64,000 nucleotides of DNA from Brachionus rotundiformis (lineage: Eukaryota > Rotifera > Eurotatoria > Ploima > Brachionidae): NCBI GenBank assembly GCA_016802295.1, contig JAESIW010000200.1, positions 2,559,542-2,623,541 of the forward strand, given 5' to 3'. Positions within the stretch are counted from its first letter, which is position 1. Each line of letters begins with the position of its first letter. The translations under genes and the position numbers were made by a program. The notes under the pieces were generated by a model. It did not search any database. It was given only the letters and a program-made list of their open reading frames with translations, and was not told where the DNA came from. This document shows, piece after piece, positions 46,801 to 59,240 of the stretch.

Positions 46801-48923
46801 ATCATTTAAAATTAATAAATTTTAGATAAATTGTAATCGAAGTTTTTAAGCTCATCCTTCATTTAGGTTTCATATTTTTAACTCACCTGTTCTCAAATTT
46901 TATTTTAGATGATGATGACAAATAGTTATAGATATCAAAATTTTTCAATAGAAAGAATCATAAAAACTAAACATATTTCTGTTTTTTCATTTAATTTTTA
47001 AGTCATTTTGTAAATCACTCATCTCTTTAATGTTTATTTAATAGATTTTAAAATACTCAGCTAAAACTCAAGTCTGGATTTGACTTATGAGTTTTTTTTT
47101 TAAATCAAACATGCCAACAATAGATTAATGTAATTTAATTTTTTATTTTTTTGTTAAGTAAACTCAAATGATTTTCAAATTCAATTTAATTTATTACTTG
47201 AATTTTAGGAAAAAATACCAATTAGCTTATCAATGATTGTTAAAATTGTATTGAATTAAATCAACTATTTTTGTGGATAGTTAATTTTTTCTAAATATTA
47301 AACACCCAAACAGAATTAATAAAAAATGTATGGCACTGCTGAGTTTTAATTTTATCAAGCTAGAATAATTTACTCAAATTCCTATCTTTTTTATTTAGCT
47401 AGAAATATTTCATACAACTAAGACTTAAGATTAACAAAATTTGTTTATTATTTTCCAATAATGCATCAGCTCTAAATTAAGACATTCTTATTAGATCAAA
47501 CATAAAAGAGGACTTGTTTAGCTACCTAGATAAGATATATTTAGTTTAATTTTCTTACTATAACAACTTTAAAATGATATTATTTTTAGTAAGAATGTTA
47601 AAATTAAGAACATTAAATTAAATGGTTTAAGATCAACCGGATTATATGCATCATTTAAATATTTATGGCACTAATGAAATTCCTTAGTGAATTGATAATG
47701 ACTACAAAATAAGAAACTGAATGAAATTTAGATAGATGGAAGAATTCGCTGAGCCTATGTGTGCAGAAACAAACCAATCTTTTTTTTAATTTTATTACAC
47801 TTTATTTTTGATAATCACGTCAGCGAAAACAAATTTGCGTCTAAGAGATTGTCATTTACAAAATAGTTGCCTAGCTTAGTGCGTGTCTAATAGCCCTTTT
47901 CTCTAATTTAATGCTAATAATTAAATATAATTATTTTGATTTGATATAGCTCTTAAATCTACTATACTTAAAGCTTTTACAATTCTTTTTTGTTAATTCA
48001 ATCGAACAGTGATTCGAGATGTAAGTAATTTAAATCTATGGGCCACTAATGTGATGATTTTGAGCATTTTTTTGGTACGGGTGACATACTCTGCCTTAAG
48101 GTCTTGATTCAAATTAGACATACATTTTAGACATGTCCCATGAAAATAACCTAATCTCATTTTGTTAAGAAGAAAATTAAAATATTTCATTAAAATTTAA
48201 ACTAGAGTGACAGATTTTAGAATTATTTTTAATTTAGTTTAATTTTTTAAAATAAATAATTGTTTGAAAATTCTCACAGGAATAGTAAAACTTAAAATTT
48301 TTTATACGCTTTTTTTTTTTTTCTATTTTTCAATTGTTTTCATCTCATTTAATTAATAAAGATGACAATTTTCTTTCAATGAGTAATCGAATTTCAAATA
48401 TTTGCAATTTAAATTTCTTAAACCCAACTAGTCAGCGAGTAAATCGAGTAGACAGCTTTTAAGTCTTTTATTTTTCTAGTTGAATGAATATTCCAATTGC
48501 TTGGAGCATTTTAGTGTCTCGATTCCTGTTGCAAATAAAATCGATTTAATGTTCTTTTAGCACTAGTTAATACAATGTTTAAGAACTGAATAGATTCTAA
48601 TCGCTTGAGCTCGAGTGATTTATGGATTTTTTTAGCTTAAGTTTTATTTATTTTAGGCAACGGGAACGTTCAGCAGGAAATATTTAGCTTTAAGTATTCT
48701 AATAGAAAATTGATTCAAAACAAAAATTTTCTTTTATCTAAGAAAAATAGCTTGTAGATTGGTTTTCTTAGAATTAAATATAATTTGCATTTTTGTACTT
48801 AGTTGTAACAATAAAAAATTTTAATTTTTTTGTTTTATCTAAAGATAAATTATTTGTTTTTTATCAAGACAAAATTTGAATTCAAATTTGATTTTTCTTA
48901 ATGAGTTTTGACCGGGAGATAAA
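40836..48923. other. 8-kb gene-poor AT-rich stretch
   Basis: I found no exon chain, RNA gene or clear transposon here on either strand. Open frames such as 42405-42611 and 47993-48190 are short and lack recognisable motifs. It may contain regulatory DNA or introns and 5' exons of the GRAF gene that cannot be recognised by eye. Confidence 0.4.
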
Positions 48924-51900
48924 ATGGTTCTCATTTTAAAATTGGATCATTTGGAATACAAGGAAGCTATTCTTGACAGCCCGGAATTTCGTGAGAAGCT
49001 AAAAAAGCACGAAAAACACATCTTAGACACGAACAAGAATATCAAAAGCCTGCTAAAAAAATTCGAGGATGTTCTTAATGCATGCCATGGTAAATATTTT
49101 ATTAATTAAATATATATTTTTTTTCCAATTAAATTAAAATTAAATAAATTTTTAAAAAGAACTACAAAATGCACAAGACTCGCTGGCCACATCGCTCAAA
49201 GACTTTCAGCTCGGCTTTGTTGGCGAAATGTCCGAAGAAGAGACAGACCTGTTCGAATCCTTTGAATGTACTTACAGTCTTTTTCACGAGATAAAAGAAT
49301 TCAGCAACAAAATGATCAATACTGGACAAAATTTAATCAAACAAATTGATGACTTCAGAAGAGTTAAAATAGATCTATTTAAGGTTTTTTTTAATTTTTT
49401 TAATTTGACTGTGTTTAATTGTGCATAGATCAATAACCAAAATATAAATCATATCGCAAGGAAATGAGAAAATATATAATTTATTACTAATAAGAAAATT
49501 GACCATCTATAAAATTTTTATTCAGGGTTTCAGTTTAAAAATTGAAATTAATAAAGCTACTTGAACTTTTTATTCCAGTAAAATTTGAGTTTATAAAATG
49601 GAAAAATTTTTATCTAAAAATTTTGAACAAAGTTTTATTTTTGGTGTATTGATGTGAGCATTGCTTAACCCAAAAACATTTTAATAACAAAAATTTTGAA
49701 TAGGAGAAAAAAAAAGAGTATGAACGACAAAATATCAAGTATGTCACAGTGTTGGAAAAGTATCTGCAATCATCTCAAAATCTCAAAAAAGATAAAACAA
49801 GCGACGAGCATTCTACTGACTCAAAAGAAGTAAAAACATATCAATCAAATTAATTATTTTAATAAATAATATTATTTTAAGAACGATCGTGTCGTTTCGC
49901 TAGAGAATATTAATTTTCACTCTAAATGTTTAGACTATGTTTTATGCATTCAAGAATTTGAGGACAAATGGTTTTTATTTTTTGCTCAGACAGTAAATAT
50001 TTTCCTCTAATTTAATATTTAATTAGAAAATTATCCAATACAATACAACCCAGCATCTTTTCCAGCTGAATTTAGATTTAAATAAGCAAAATTTATTAAA
50101 AAATGACATTTTTTATCTAGAACTTTTTGGCAATTGCTTTAAAGCTATTTGGCCTGGATTAGATGAGTCTTTGCTTTAGGAAAAAAAAATTTTAAAAAAT
50201 ATTAACCAAAGATTTTTGCCTATGTACAAAATTGGAAAACATTTTATCACGAAGGATATGAAAAGTACGTCGATAGTGACGAACGTTTTAAAAAATCTCA
50301 AAGTTGTATACAGACATTGTCAGATAACTTTGACTATCTAAAACAGAACTCATTGGAATTTATGTCAAATATCCTTAAGAATCCCAATTTCTACATAAAC
50401 TATCACGATCAGGGCTGTTCAATGGATCAAGTTGCCTCCAAACAAGGATATTTGTATTTATTGGAAAAAAGTAAGTCCAATTTTAGATTTATCTTTTAAA
50501 TTTATTGCATTATTTTTTCTATCAAGAGACAATCGGATCTTCAACTCGTGTTAAACAATACTGTAAATACTACAAAACGAATAAAAAATTTGAAGTAATT
50601 CCACAAAGTCAATCAACCAACAAGACTGTAAGCATTGAAATTTTTCACAAAATTTATAATCAGTACCATCTTTTAGCACCACACAGAAGTTTATTATGTA
50701 AATAGTTGTCAAAAGTCTTCGATTGATAAACGATTTGTGTTTGAAGTTTCTCTACGAGATAAAGCCTACAACAGTATTCATACATACCAAGCTCTATCTT
50801 ATGAGGATTATAAAGCCTGGTTTGCCATTATGGACGGAAAAGAAATGACACCGGTAGATAAAATTTTTAAATTAAAATTTCAAAATTAGAAATTATTTTT
50901 TATTTTTGAATAGGTTTTATCTAATTATTCAATCAAATCAGATCCAGTTTGTAAGTAATAATTTCTATACAATTTTTAATATATTTCACTTGATCAAACA
51001 TGATAAATTAATTTTAATCTTGATAGCTCGTTATTATTTGTTTTTCTAACATTGGAATAAATTCTTAAATGCCATAGTTCTGTTTTGACAGCTGTAATGA
51101 CAATAAATAAAAGCATATCATATTTATTCGAGTTTTTATATTGTATAATGAGCTAAATTTATTGTTTGTTTTAGATAAAATAAGAATAACAAACTTTTTC
51201 AATTAAATTTTTTCATAAAAGTAATGTAACAATGTGCCAGAATACTGATAAGATATTTGTTTAATCAGTAAAAAGTAAATTAATTAATTAAGTTCTAGGC
51301 AAAAAGTATCTGAAAAATTCAAATAATGAAGGAAAATTTTTCTCTAAATCTAAAGTATAAAATTGAAAACTGACTTAAGTTTATTATTTTCTGTTAAACA
51401 AAAGGGTTAAAAATATTTTATTAAATTAATTTCAATTTGTATTATCTTTAAGTGATTTTTCCGACTTTATTTTCCTTTAGTTTCTATTGTTCAATACTTC
51501 GCAATTAATTTGTTGAATTTAAAATGAATTATTGATAAAAATTTTCAATTTAAAGTTAAAAAATAATTTCATAAGTATAAATATTTGAATCAGTAGAAAA
51601 GTTTTTATGACTTAATCAATTAATATTTTTTTTTGAATTTAATCTTATTTTACCAAACTATAAAAATGTTGACTTTATTACCACTCGTAAAAATGAGCTT
51701 TTTTAAACAAAATTAATTCACTAAATAAAAATTTCAAACAAAAAAAATTGCTTAAAATTATGATAAATTTATATTCGAAATAATATATTTAAATAATTTA
51801 AAAAAAAAATCTTGATTATGATTATGTATTTTTTTAATTGAAAGACTTGCTTGACCGAAATGGAATCAATTTTATAAAGAGATGCTTTCAACTGCTCGAA

Positions 51901-54206
51901 GATGAAAGTAAGCTTGGTCTAATTTTACCAATAAAAAAATCTAATCGTTTTGCCAGAAATTAAAGAAGAAGGTATATATCGTAAAAATGGAGTTTCGCAT
52001 AAGATAAGCGCTTTTATTGAGCGAAACTTTGTAAATATTCAGTCTTCAATTTACAACTTCTCAAACATCTCAAATGATATATCAAATAGTGAAATAAATG
52101 GCACTGGTGACGACCAATCCAACTCATCGTCCTCATTGGTTCACTATATTCCCAAATCAGCCAACTTGTTATCTCATTCTTCATCTTATTCAATTCTTAG
52201 CTTCAACAATTCACAGCATTCAAATGAAAACAGCAACAATTCACTGGATCACAAGTCAGTTAACATAACTGGAAATAATAGACCAACTTTAGGTTGTAAT
52301 GGTTCTGAATCTGAAGAAACTTGTACCATAACCAGCGCCCTTAAACACTACCTTATTCATTTAAAAGAGCCATTGATGACATTTCAATACAATCAGCAAT
52401 TTTTAGCAGCTTGTCGTAAAGAAATGTTTATTGATCGGATTACTGAAATTTACAGGCTATTACATTTATTGCCTCCTCTTCACTTTGAAGCCATTGATCT
52501 GTTAATTAAACATCTACATAAGTAAAATTAGAATTTTTATTAAATAATTAGCTTAATTTTCAAACTACAAGGGTGTCTAAATACAGTCAAGTGAATAAAA
52601 TGACAACATCTAATTTGGCTACTTGCTTTGGTCCTACTGTTTTTCGTACTCAGCAAGAATGTGTGTCCAATTTGTATAACATAAAATTCTACTCCGAAAT
52701 AGTTGAACTATTAATTATTAATCATGAATATGTAAATTTTACTTTTATTCTTTTTTGTCGCTTATTTATTTTAAATTTAGATGTTTACAAAAAATCTGAA
52801 GTCCTCAATGTTCAAGTTAATATCTCCTGTTAAAAGTCCTCCAACAATGTTGACAGGGGCAGCCACTGTTTTGAACAATTCGAACGGCACCAATTCCCCC
52901 AAAGTAGTTAAACTTAGAAAAAATAACCCCGTTACTGCAAATATGGCTAATAAGCGATTTTTCAATTCAAATAGAAACACTTTAATAAATGCTAGTAAAA
53001 CATGTAATATTTTTAAAATATAATCAAATAATAGTTAAATAATTTTTAACTTTAAAAGCTGTGTCCAGTGATTCTAGTCAAAGTGAAAAAGAATTTCAGT
53101 CTCATTCTTGCTTGATAGGGTACCCAAATCCGCTTAACACCTCTTCGCCAACAACTGATCTACATAAAACAGAAAACTTGGTTGTATCTGACACTTCTGT
53201 AAACAACTGCTTGCAATCGCCATCATCATCTCTATCATCTCCTTCAACTTCCACCATCTCATCACCAAATTTTAACATTCAATCGAGCTCTTCACAAAAT
53301 CAATCAAAACTTGCCAACAAGTCATCGGAAGGAAATCTACAAAAATTAGCAATAAACAACAGCTCTAACTTAAATAGATCTTCTACACCTATATTGTCTT
53401 GTGCTCAACAGGTCTCTTCGCCTTTGAATCAAAGTAATCATTTTGAATCTAAAAATTTATTTGCCATAAAATTTTTTATACAAAATGAATAAATAATCTT
53501 TAGTCTAATTATTTGGAATAAAAAAATTAATAAATTAATCAGGATTCATTTGGTTCTTAGATCTTCAATTGCCATAATGGGATCCTCTTATCTAATTAAC
53601 AGACTTGTTTATAAGTCATAGTTTTAAGTCAAAGTTGTGACTTGACTTAAATATTTTATTTAAGTCTTAATTTTTTTCTAAATTTAAAAAACCTTAGTAC
53701 ATTTAAATTTTCAAAAAAAACGAAAAATTAATAAAGAATAGTCGGTTTTAGAGGAGTTGGAAATTTTTTTTTTAATTTTTTAAAAATTTTAAGTCATGGA
53801 TTGATTAACTAATTTTATTAAAAGGATCAGATCTGTCAGACAAAGCTCTTTCAACTAACACAACTCTGGCAAATTCAAATATATTAAATCAAAACTCACC
53901 ACAAAACAACAGTAGCCCTGTTCGGCTCAAGTAAAAATCAAACAAAAATATTTATTTAAAAATTTAATTAATTATTTAAAGGCGAGCTCGTACTTTGTAT
54001 CCTTGCGAAGCGGATAATCCGAGTGAACTTTCTTTCGAAGCAAATGTTATCATTTTTAATGGTAATTTATTTAAATTTTTTATGAAATGATGAAAAATTT
54101 TTTGTTCCAAGTTCGCAGAAGCAAAGAGTCCGGGTGGCTTGAAGCCTCATATAATGGCAAGCATGGTCTTGTACCGGGAAATTATGTTCAAATCTTAGAC
54201 GACTAG
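48924..54206 (+). CDS. GRAF-family Rho GTPase-activating protein (BAR-PH-RhoGAP-SH3)
   Basis: Orthologous group of ARHGAP26/ARHGAP10/ARHGAP42. The BAR domain bends membranes and the GAP turns off Rho/Cdc42. Sixteen exons: 48924-49089, 49160-49383, 49704-49829, 49882-49992, 50212-50470, 50527-50627, 50677-50853, 50914-50950, 51845-51907, 51957-52521, 52572-52731, 52781-53003, 53059-53433, 53825-53930, 53982-54061 and 54112-54206 (2868 nt, 955 residues). BAR: residues 1 to about 245 (LDSPEFREKLKKHEKHI... TFYHEGYEKYV). PH: about 283-388 (KQGYLYLLEKK... KAWFAIMDGKE). RhoGAP: about 400-620 with arginine finger R430 in EEGIYRKNG, TITSALKHYL, and NLATCFGPTVF. A Ser/Asn-rich linker follows, then SH3 from about 899 (ARTLYPCEADNPSELSF... 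GLVPGNYV). An extra stretch of about 80 residues interrupts the GAP domain. The exon 13 donor (53433) is chosen on phase and could differ. Confidence 0.88.
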
Positions 54207-54807
54207 AGCTTGTTTAATCGTTGTTCTTGATACAATTTTTTGTATATTTTGTTACCATCCAAATTATGAATTGATCCTTATTGTTGTCATATTGACTGGT
54301 TTGCCAGAATTCTTTTTCGACGCATGAATTTTTAAATAGAAAGTATCGAAATTTTTTAGTAAATACCAAAAAAGAAATTTGAATCTAAAATAATTTTATT
54401 CTATTTATGTAATTTTGTCAAATACGAAATAGAAGTTTTTTTTTGTAAAAATGTTATTAAATCTTAATATTATATTTTAGGCTAAATTGTCGATTCTATC
54501 ATTTTTTTCTTTGATCTCTTTTCGTCCATGTAAAAAAAGAAACCGTAAAATTGTCTCTGTTATTAAAACATCATTTTTCATTTTATATTTTTAATAAAAA
54601 ATATAAATTAAAACAAATTTGATTCTCGTTGCCCAATCGACATATTCGTTTCGATTTATATTTTTTTTAAGAAATTAATTAAAATAAATAATTTATTAAA
54701 TAAATTTTTGAGAGTTAAAAAAAAATTTGATTCTTACGTTTTAAAGCGTATATCTTAAGTGGTTACCTTTACTATCAATAATGAGAATTTTAATTAATTA
54801 ATTTAAG
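54207..54807. other. GRAF 3'UTR and ECSIT promoter region
   Basis: AT-rich spacer of 600 bp between two genes in the same orientation. No motif is specific enough to name. Confidence 0.5.
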
Positions 54808-56535
54808 ATGGCCAAGATTCTCTTAGGTTTAAGACCTGTCCTACGACCATCTGCTCATATATCTTTTAGATTATTGTCATCTTCCAACGAAGAAAAGTCT
54901 GTGAAAAGAGTCGAAAAAGTCGAAATCTTACAAAAATATCTTAAGAAATTAAAATTTGAAAAAGAGGAAGAAAAAGAAGAAGAGAGAAAGGGCCCTTTTA
55001 AAAATTACTTCGAGAGCGAAGAAAGAAAAAAAAGCTCTATAATGTATTATGAAGAGTATTTTGATAAAAATTCATTTAAAAAAGATAGACAGAATTTTAT
55101 GGTAAAATAAAAAATTTTTTTCTGGTGTTTAAATTTTATAAAATTATAAAGAATGCATTGGAAGCTTTTAAAATCACAAATCCGACCAAAAATCTGTATC
55201 TTGACTTTATTTATGGCGCACTTTTAAAGATGAAAGAATATAATGTTCATACTCACTTAGAAGCTTATCGAAAACTAATGGAAGTATTTCCAATAGGTAA
55301 TCTATAAGTTTTAACAGAAATAGGAAATATATTCCCCAAAATGACTAGGTCCTCTTCGATGTCTCACAAAATGGCAAAGAGACAATATGCATTACCCAAG
55401 ACATCAGAACTGTGCCATTCAAATTCTTGAGCAAATGGAGAGAAATGGTGTTATTTTGGATGAAGATTTTGTGCGTTTAACAATAAAAATATTTGGCGAT
55501 TGGACTCATGTGGTCAGAAAGGCAAAGAGACAGCTATACTGGTTGCCCAAATTCAAAAATACAAATCCTTATCCAATACCGTAATTAAAAATTTAGCTTC
55601 TTATAAAATCCAAATATAATATAATTTCTGTGTAGATAAATTTCGCTCAAACCTTTAACCCTCAGAATAGTTAAATCAAATTAAGGCTTTAAACAAAAAT
55701 AAACTTTATAAATTGAATTTAAATTACTAAAATTTTTAATTTCCTTTATTTTTTAAATAAAAAGTATTGCTATCTTTATCATCTTTAGGGTGATTAGCAA
55801 GAAATGATAAACGACATTCAAAATAAAAACTAAACAAAATTTAATTAAAGATCAATTGAAGCCAGTGAAAAAATGAAGGAAATAGATTTTGCAATTGCTG
55901 CATTGAAAAGGTAGAATTTTTGATCTAAAAACAAATATAAATTAAAATTATCTTTTAGGATGACTCTATCAGCAGACAACGATACAAGGGTTGTTACCCA
56001 TTTTACTTCTGATTTAGAAGATATTAATAAGGAGGATTTTGATGACACATGGATAGTAACTGCTCAAAGTCAAAAGCAAATAAAATTGCTTAAGCAACAC
56101 AAAAAAAATGTTCCAATTTTTGTTGAAGGACCATTTATATCTTGGATTCGATCGAAGATGGTAGAGTATTTTGTTATGAAGACCGATCCAGATGCGGAAA
56201 TATTAGAAAAAATCAAGCACAATGAAAACTTTGATGATATCGATGACAATTTTAAAAATTTGTACAACGCGTTCAGCGATCCTTTCAAGCCATGTGACGA
56301 AAAAAGTAAAAAATTTGATTTGAGTGTTCATCAGTTAGCTGATGGAACAATTTTTGGTATGTGTTGCACAGGAACTGGTACAAAAACAAGTCTTTATTGT
56401 TGGACAAAAATTTTGGAGAAGCAAATTGAAGAATTAAAAGATTTGGTAATTGTTTATAAAATTAAGCCAAAACCGAGCTTTTTAATTGATTTGAATAAAC
56501 AAAAAAAAAATAATGAAAATACAGATAATAGATAA
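54808..56535 (+). CDS. ECSIT: ECSIT, mitochondrial complex I assembly/signalling adaptor
   Basis: In animals ECSIT is a mitochondrial complex I assembly factor that also acts in Toll/TRAF6 and BMP signalling. Five exons: 54808-55101, 55152-55296, 55349-55580, 55851-55910 and 55959-56535 (1308 nt, 435 residues; human is 431). The N-terminus (MAKILLGLRPVLRPSAHISF) is an arginine/hydroxylated mitochondrial targeting sequence. The conserved PPR-like domain shows DFIYGALLKMKEYNV, FMHYPR-type MHYPRHQNCAIQILEQMERN and PKFKNTNPYPIP. The C-terminal domain has PIFVEGPFISWIRSKMVEYF and LADGTIFGMCCTG. Exon 3 start is chosen at the ACTAG acceptor because it keeps the frame into MHYPR; an alternative AG upstream would shift the frame. 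Identification is strong. Confidence 0.92.
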
Positions 56536-56990
56536 AAATAATTTATTTTAACTTTATTATTATTAAACAAAAAATAAATTTTGTTAAAAAAAAAATTTTA
56601 TTGAATTAGTTTTCCAAAAAAAAATCTTACACTTCATTCTTTAGGATCTGAATTGATCACATAAATAAAGACAAACACACAATTCGATTTATGATGTCTT
56701 TGTACACAATTTTTTTACAAGTATTTCTAATTAAAAAACTTTGCAAACTATATTCAATTAGTAAATAAGAATCTTACAATAAATTTACTTTTTTTACTTT
56801 ACAAAACTTACCTCTTTTAAATAAAGACTTAATTTGAATAATTTTTTTATATCGATTTCAGTTTGGTCTAGAATCTTTAAAATTAAAAACAAACATCTTT
56901 TAATAAAAGATTAAAAACAGATTTACTAGATATATTCTTTACAGAGGAAGTTAATTTTGTGCATCTTGATGTTTTTGATCTTTGAATATT
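56536..56990. other. AT-rich spacer after ECSIT
   Basis: No features were recognised between ECSIT and the GC-rich block. Confidence 0.4.
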
Positions 56991-56999
56991 TTTGGATTC

Positions 57000-57580
57000 A
57001 GAGTTTTTTCTTAGAACCCTTAAAATCTTTGGCTGACCGGTGGCAATGCCGCGGGCCAGTCAACTGCTCTTTTCTCTCCTAATGCAGACTGGTAAAATCT
57101 TAGTGATTGATCGCCAGGGGACTTTGTGACGTCAGGAAGATTGACGCTTGGTATTTTAGATGGCGGCGCGGCGGAGTTTGGGTCCAGAACTGGCTGGTTA
57201 GTTTAGTTAGAATTGTCTGAGGGGTTTACGAGGTCTTCCTCAATATTAGCGTTCTCAATTTGGTCCCTTTCTTCACAGAATCTCAACGCTCTTTTCCCAT
57301 TTTACCTTATGCACCGTATAATATAAGTACAATCTTAACTTTGTCTGCTGTCGAGTCTGGGAGTCGGTGCAGGAATTTATGGGAGGGAGTATCCAAATCC
57401 CTCGGTTTTAAGTATTTGGACTATGGAAAGGAGAGTCAATTCTAATTTCTATGCCATGATGTCATAGTTAGGTGACTCTGAAGTAAAAAGTTAACTTATC
57501 TTTGAACAAGTCGGTTTGGATCCTTCGTCCATTGGGCCTTCTCTTTTAGTTGTTCCTAACCCTAACCCTAACCGGTATAG
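57000..57580. other. GC-rich island ending in telomere-like repeats
   Basis: By eye this block is near half G+C, against about a quarter in its surroundings. It contains GATGGCGGCGCGGCGGAG (57159-57176) and a perfect CRE palindrome TGACGTCA (57127-57134). At its right end is CCTAACCCTAACCCTAACC (57555-57573), just over three units of the TTAGGG-type telomeric repeat. The 61-codon ORF at 57260-57445 has no recognisable motif. It could be a non-autonomous mobile element, a solo LTR, inserted subtelomeric DNA or a foreign fragment. Confidence 0.6.
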
Positions 57581-58309
57581 TTGTGGATGAATAATTTAAA
57601 ATAATAGAAGAATTGAGGGACTGACTTTTAAGACTTTAAAAAGAGAGGGGTTAAACTTGGAGAGGATGGGATGACTGGCTCAGGTTCTGAATGTTCATCG
57701 ATAAACGCTTTAAGCTTCTTTGGCTCATATTTTAAGAGTTTTCTTTCTGACTATTTTGTTGATCTCGACTATTATTAACTCTTTGTTGAGATCATTGTCT
57801 ATAACTTTACGCAAGAAATACTAATTGACACAAATATTTGTAACAAACCGGTCTTAACAGAGGAAATTTATCAGATTGGTAAAATGGTCAAGTTAATTTC
57901 TTACTATAACTAGAAGCATTAAAGAAATTGATTAATAATAATAACATCCAAGCAGTCAGAAACATTTAGGAAAAAAATAATTTTTTTTTTAATTTTAAAT
58001 TGGCTATTACACACGGATTGTACAGAAGACTTACATTTTATCTTTATAATTAAAAAAAATGGTAATTTAAATTAAAATTAAAGATGAAAGTCAAAAATTA
58101 ATTAAAAATATATACCTATTTTTTTATTTTTATACATTGCCTTTAAGGCGTCCAATGAAATAAATAAATAAGATATTTTTGTTCAAAAATTTATTTTTAA
58201 AATAGTGAATTAGTTAATTTTAATTTTAAAATGACATGGACAAGCTTTGAATTTGAAATCAATCTTCTTTATTGCTTTGCTTTGTTTCGACTCTTTGTCA
58301 ACTTCGTCA
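57581..58309. other. spacer containing a decayed copy of a neighbouring exon
   Basis: Mostly AT-rich. On the minus strand at about 58308-58225 is a stretch reading DDEVDKESKQSKAIKKID, similar to exon 4 of the adjacent small membrane-protein gene (PDEVDKELKKAIEKRK). It lies directly behind that gene's stop codon, so it may be a duplicated exon now left in the 3'UTR. Confidence 0.4.
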
Positions 58310-59240
58310 TCAAATCAATGGATCCTTAAAATATTATTCAAATTTAATTTAAATTTAAATATTGTAAAATTTACCTGATTTTTCTTAATTTCCAATTTAT
58401 GTTTTAATTAATTGATCTAATTTGTAATTATTAAACTAAAATTTATGATATTTTTTTATTTACTAATATTGTCTAAAAAAAATTAATCAACAATTGAGAT
58501 GAATCAAAAATTTTAGTATAATGAAGATATAAAAAGGATAATAATTTTAAAAATTTAGGTTTTTTATGCAATATTGAAATTTTCGCTCACACAGCTCGAG
58601 CTCTCCTAGCATTAAAAAAAAGTTTTTTTTTATAAAAACATTTTATTATTTCGAGAGCTTACTAAAATTTTACGTTTTTCTATTGCTTTTTTCAGTTCTT
58701 TATCAACTTCATCCGGATTTAATTTGTGTATTCGATTTTCAGACTTTTTCTTTCAAATCAAAATTTTATTTTTTAAAAATCTAGTTCATCAACTACATTT
58801 TTATTCTCCTTTTATCAAATCTAACTTAATCCAATTAATTTAATAATTGAATCATTTTAAAAATAAAATGTAGCTTTATCTTCTAAAAATTAAGATGCAA
58901 GTCTCTTACATTTGAATTTAGATAATTTTGATTTATATCAAGAATTAAATTGAGTCTTCTAATTTTATTACACAACAAAACAATCAAAATTCCAACAACC
59001 TAGAAAATTAAATTATAAATTTCGGATTTTAAACACTTTAAAAATTAATTAAAAATACCATAAACAGAATTACTGAAATGAGAATGTAAATATTAAATGC
59101 TGTTATGAGGCTGCATATTTTTGGGTTATTACATTTAAGAATCTGAAAAGCTATGAGTCTTTTTTATTTTTTTTTACCACAAGATATTAAGCTACCTTCC
59201 CAAAAAGAACCATTACTGTTTCCTTGATGTATTGTCCCAT
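58310..59240 (-). CDS. small single- or double-pass membrane protein, family unknown
   Basis: Five minus-strand exons fit together with phase-0 junctions throughout: 59240-59196, 59142-59059, 58999-58910, 58749-58663 and 58324-58310 (106 residues plus stop). The protein begins MGQYIKETVMVLFGK. A long hydrophobic region follows (FNIYILISVILFM, VVGILIVLLCNKIRR). It ends in a charged, probably helical tail containing NPDEVDKELKKAIEKRK and stops at DPLI. The start is the ATG that keeps the frame through exon 2; the upstream ATG in another frame hits a stop. I do not recognise the family. Its exons are too short to appear as ordinary ORFs. Clean splice sites and uniform phase are the main evidence. 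Confidence 0.55.

Noticed and set aside
47993..48190. 65-codon minus-strand ORF
   Set aside because: No motif and no flanking exon; consistent with chance.
52777..52980. Minus-strand ORF opposite GRAF exon 12
   Set aside because: The plus strand is the phase-consistent continuation of the GRAF gene; the antisense frame has no support.
57260..57445. 61-codon ORF in the GC-rich block
   Set aside because: Starts at a non-ATG-like frame position with no motif, and its length is expected by chance in GC-richer DNA.
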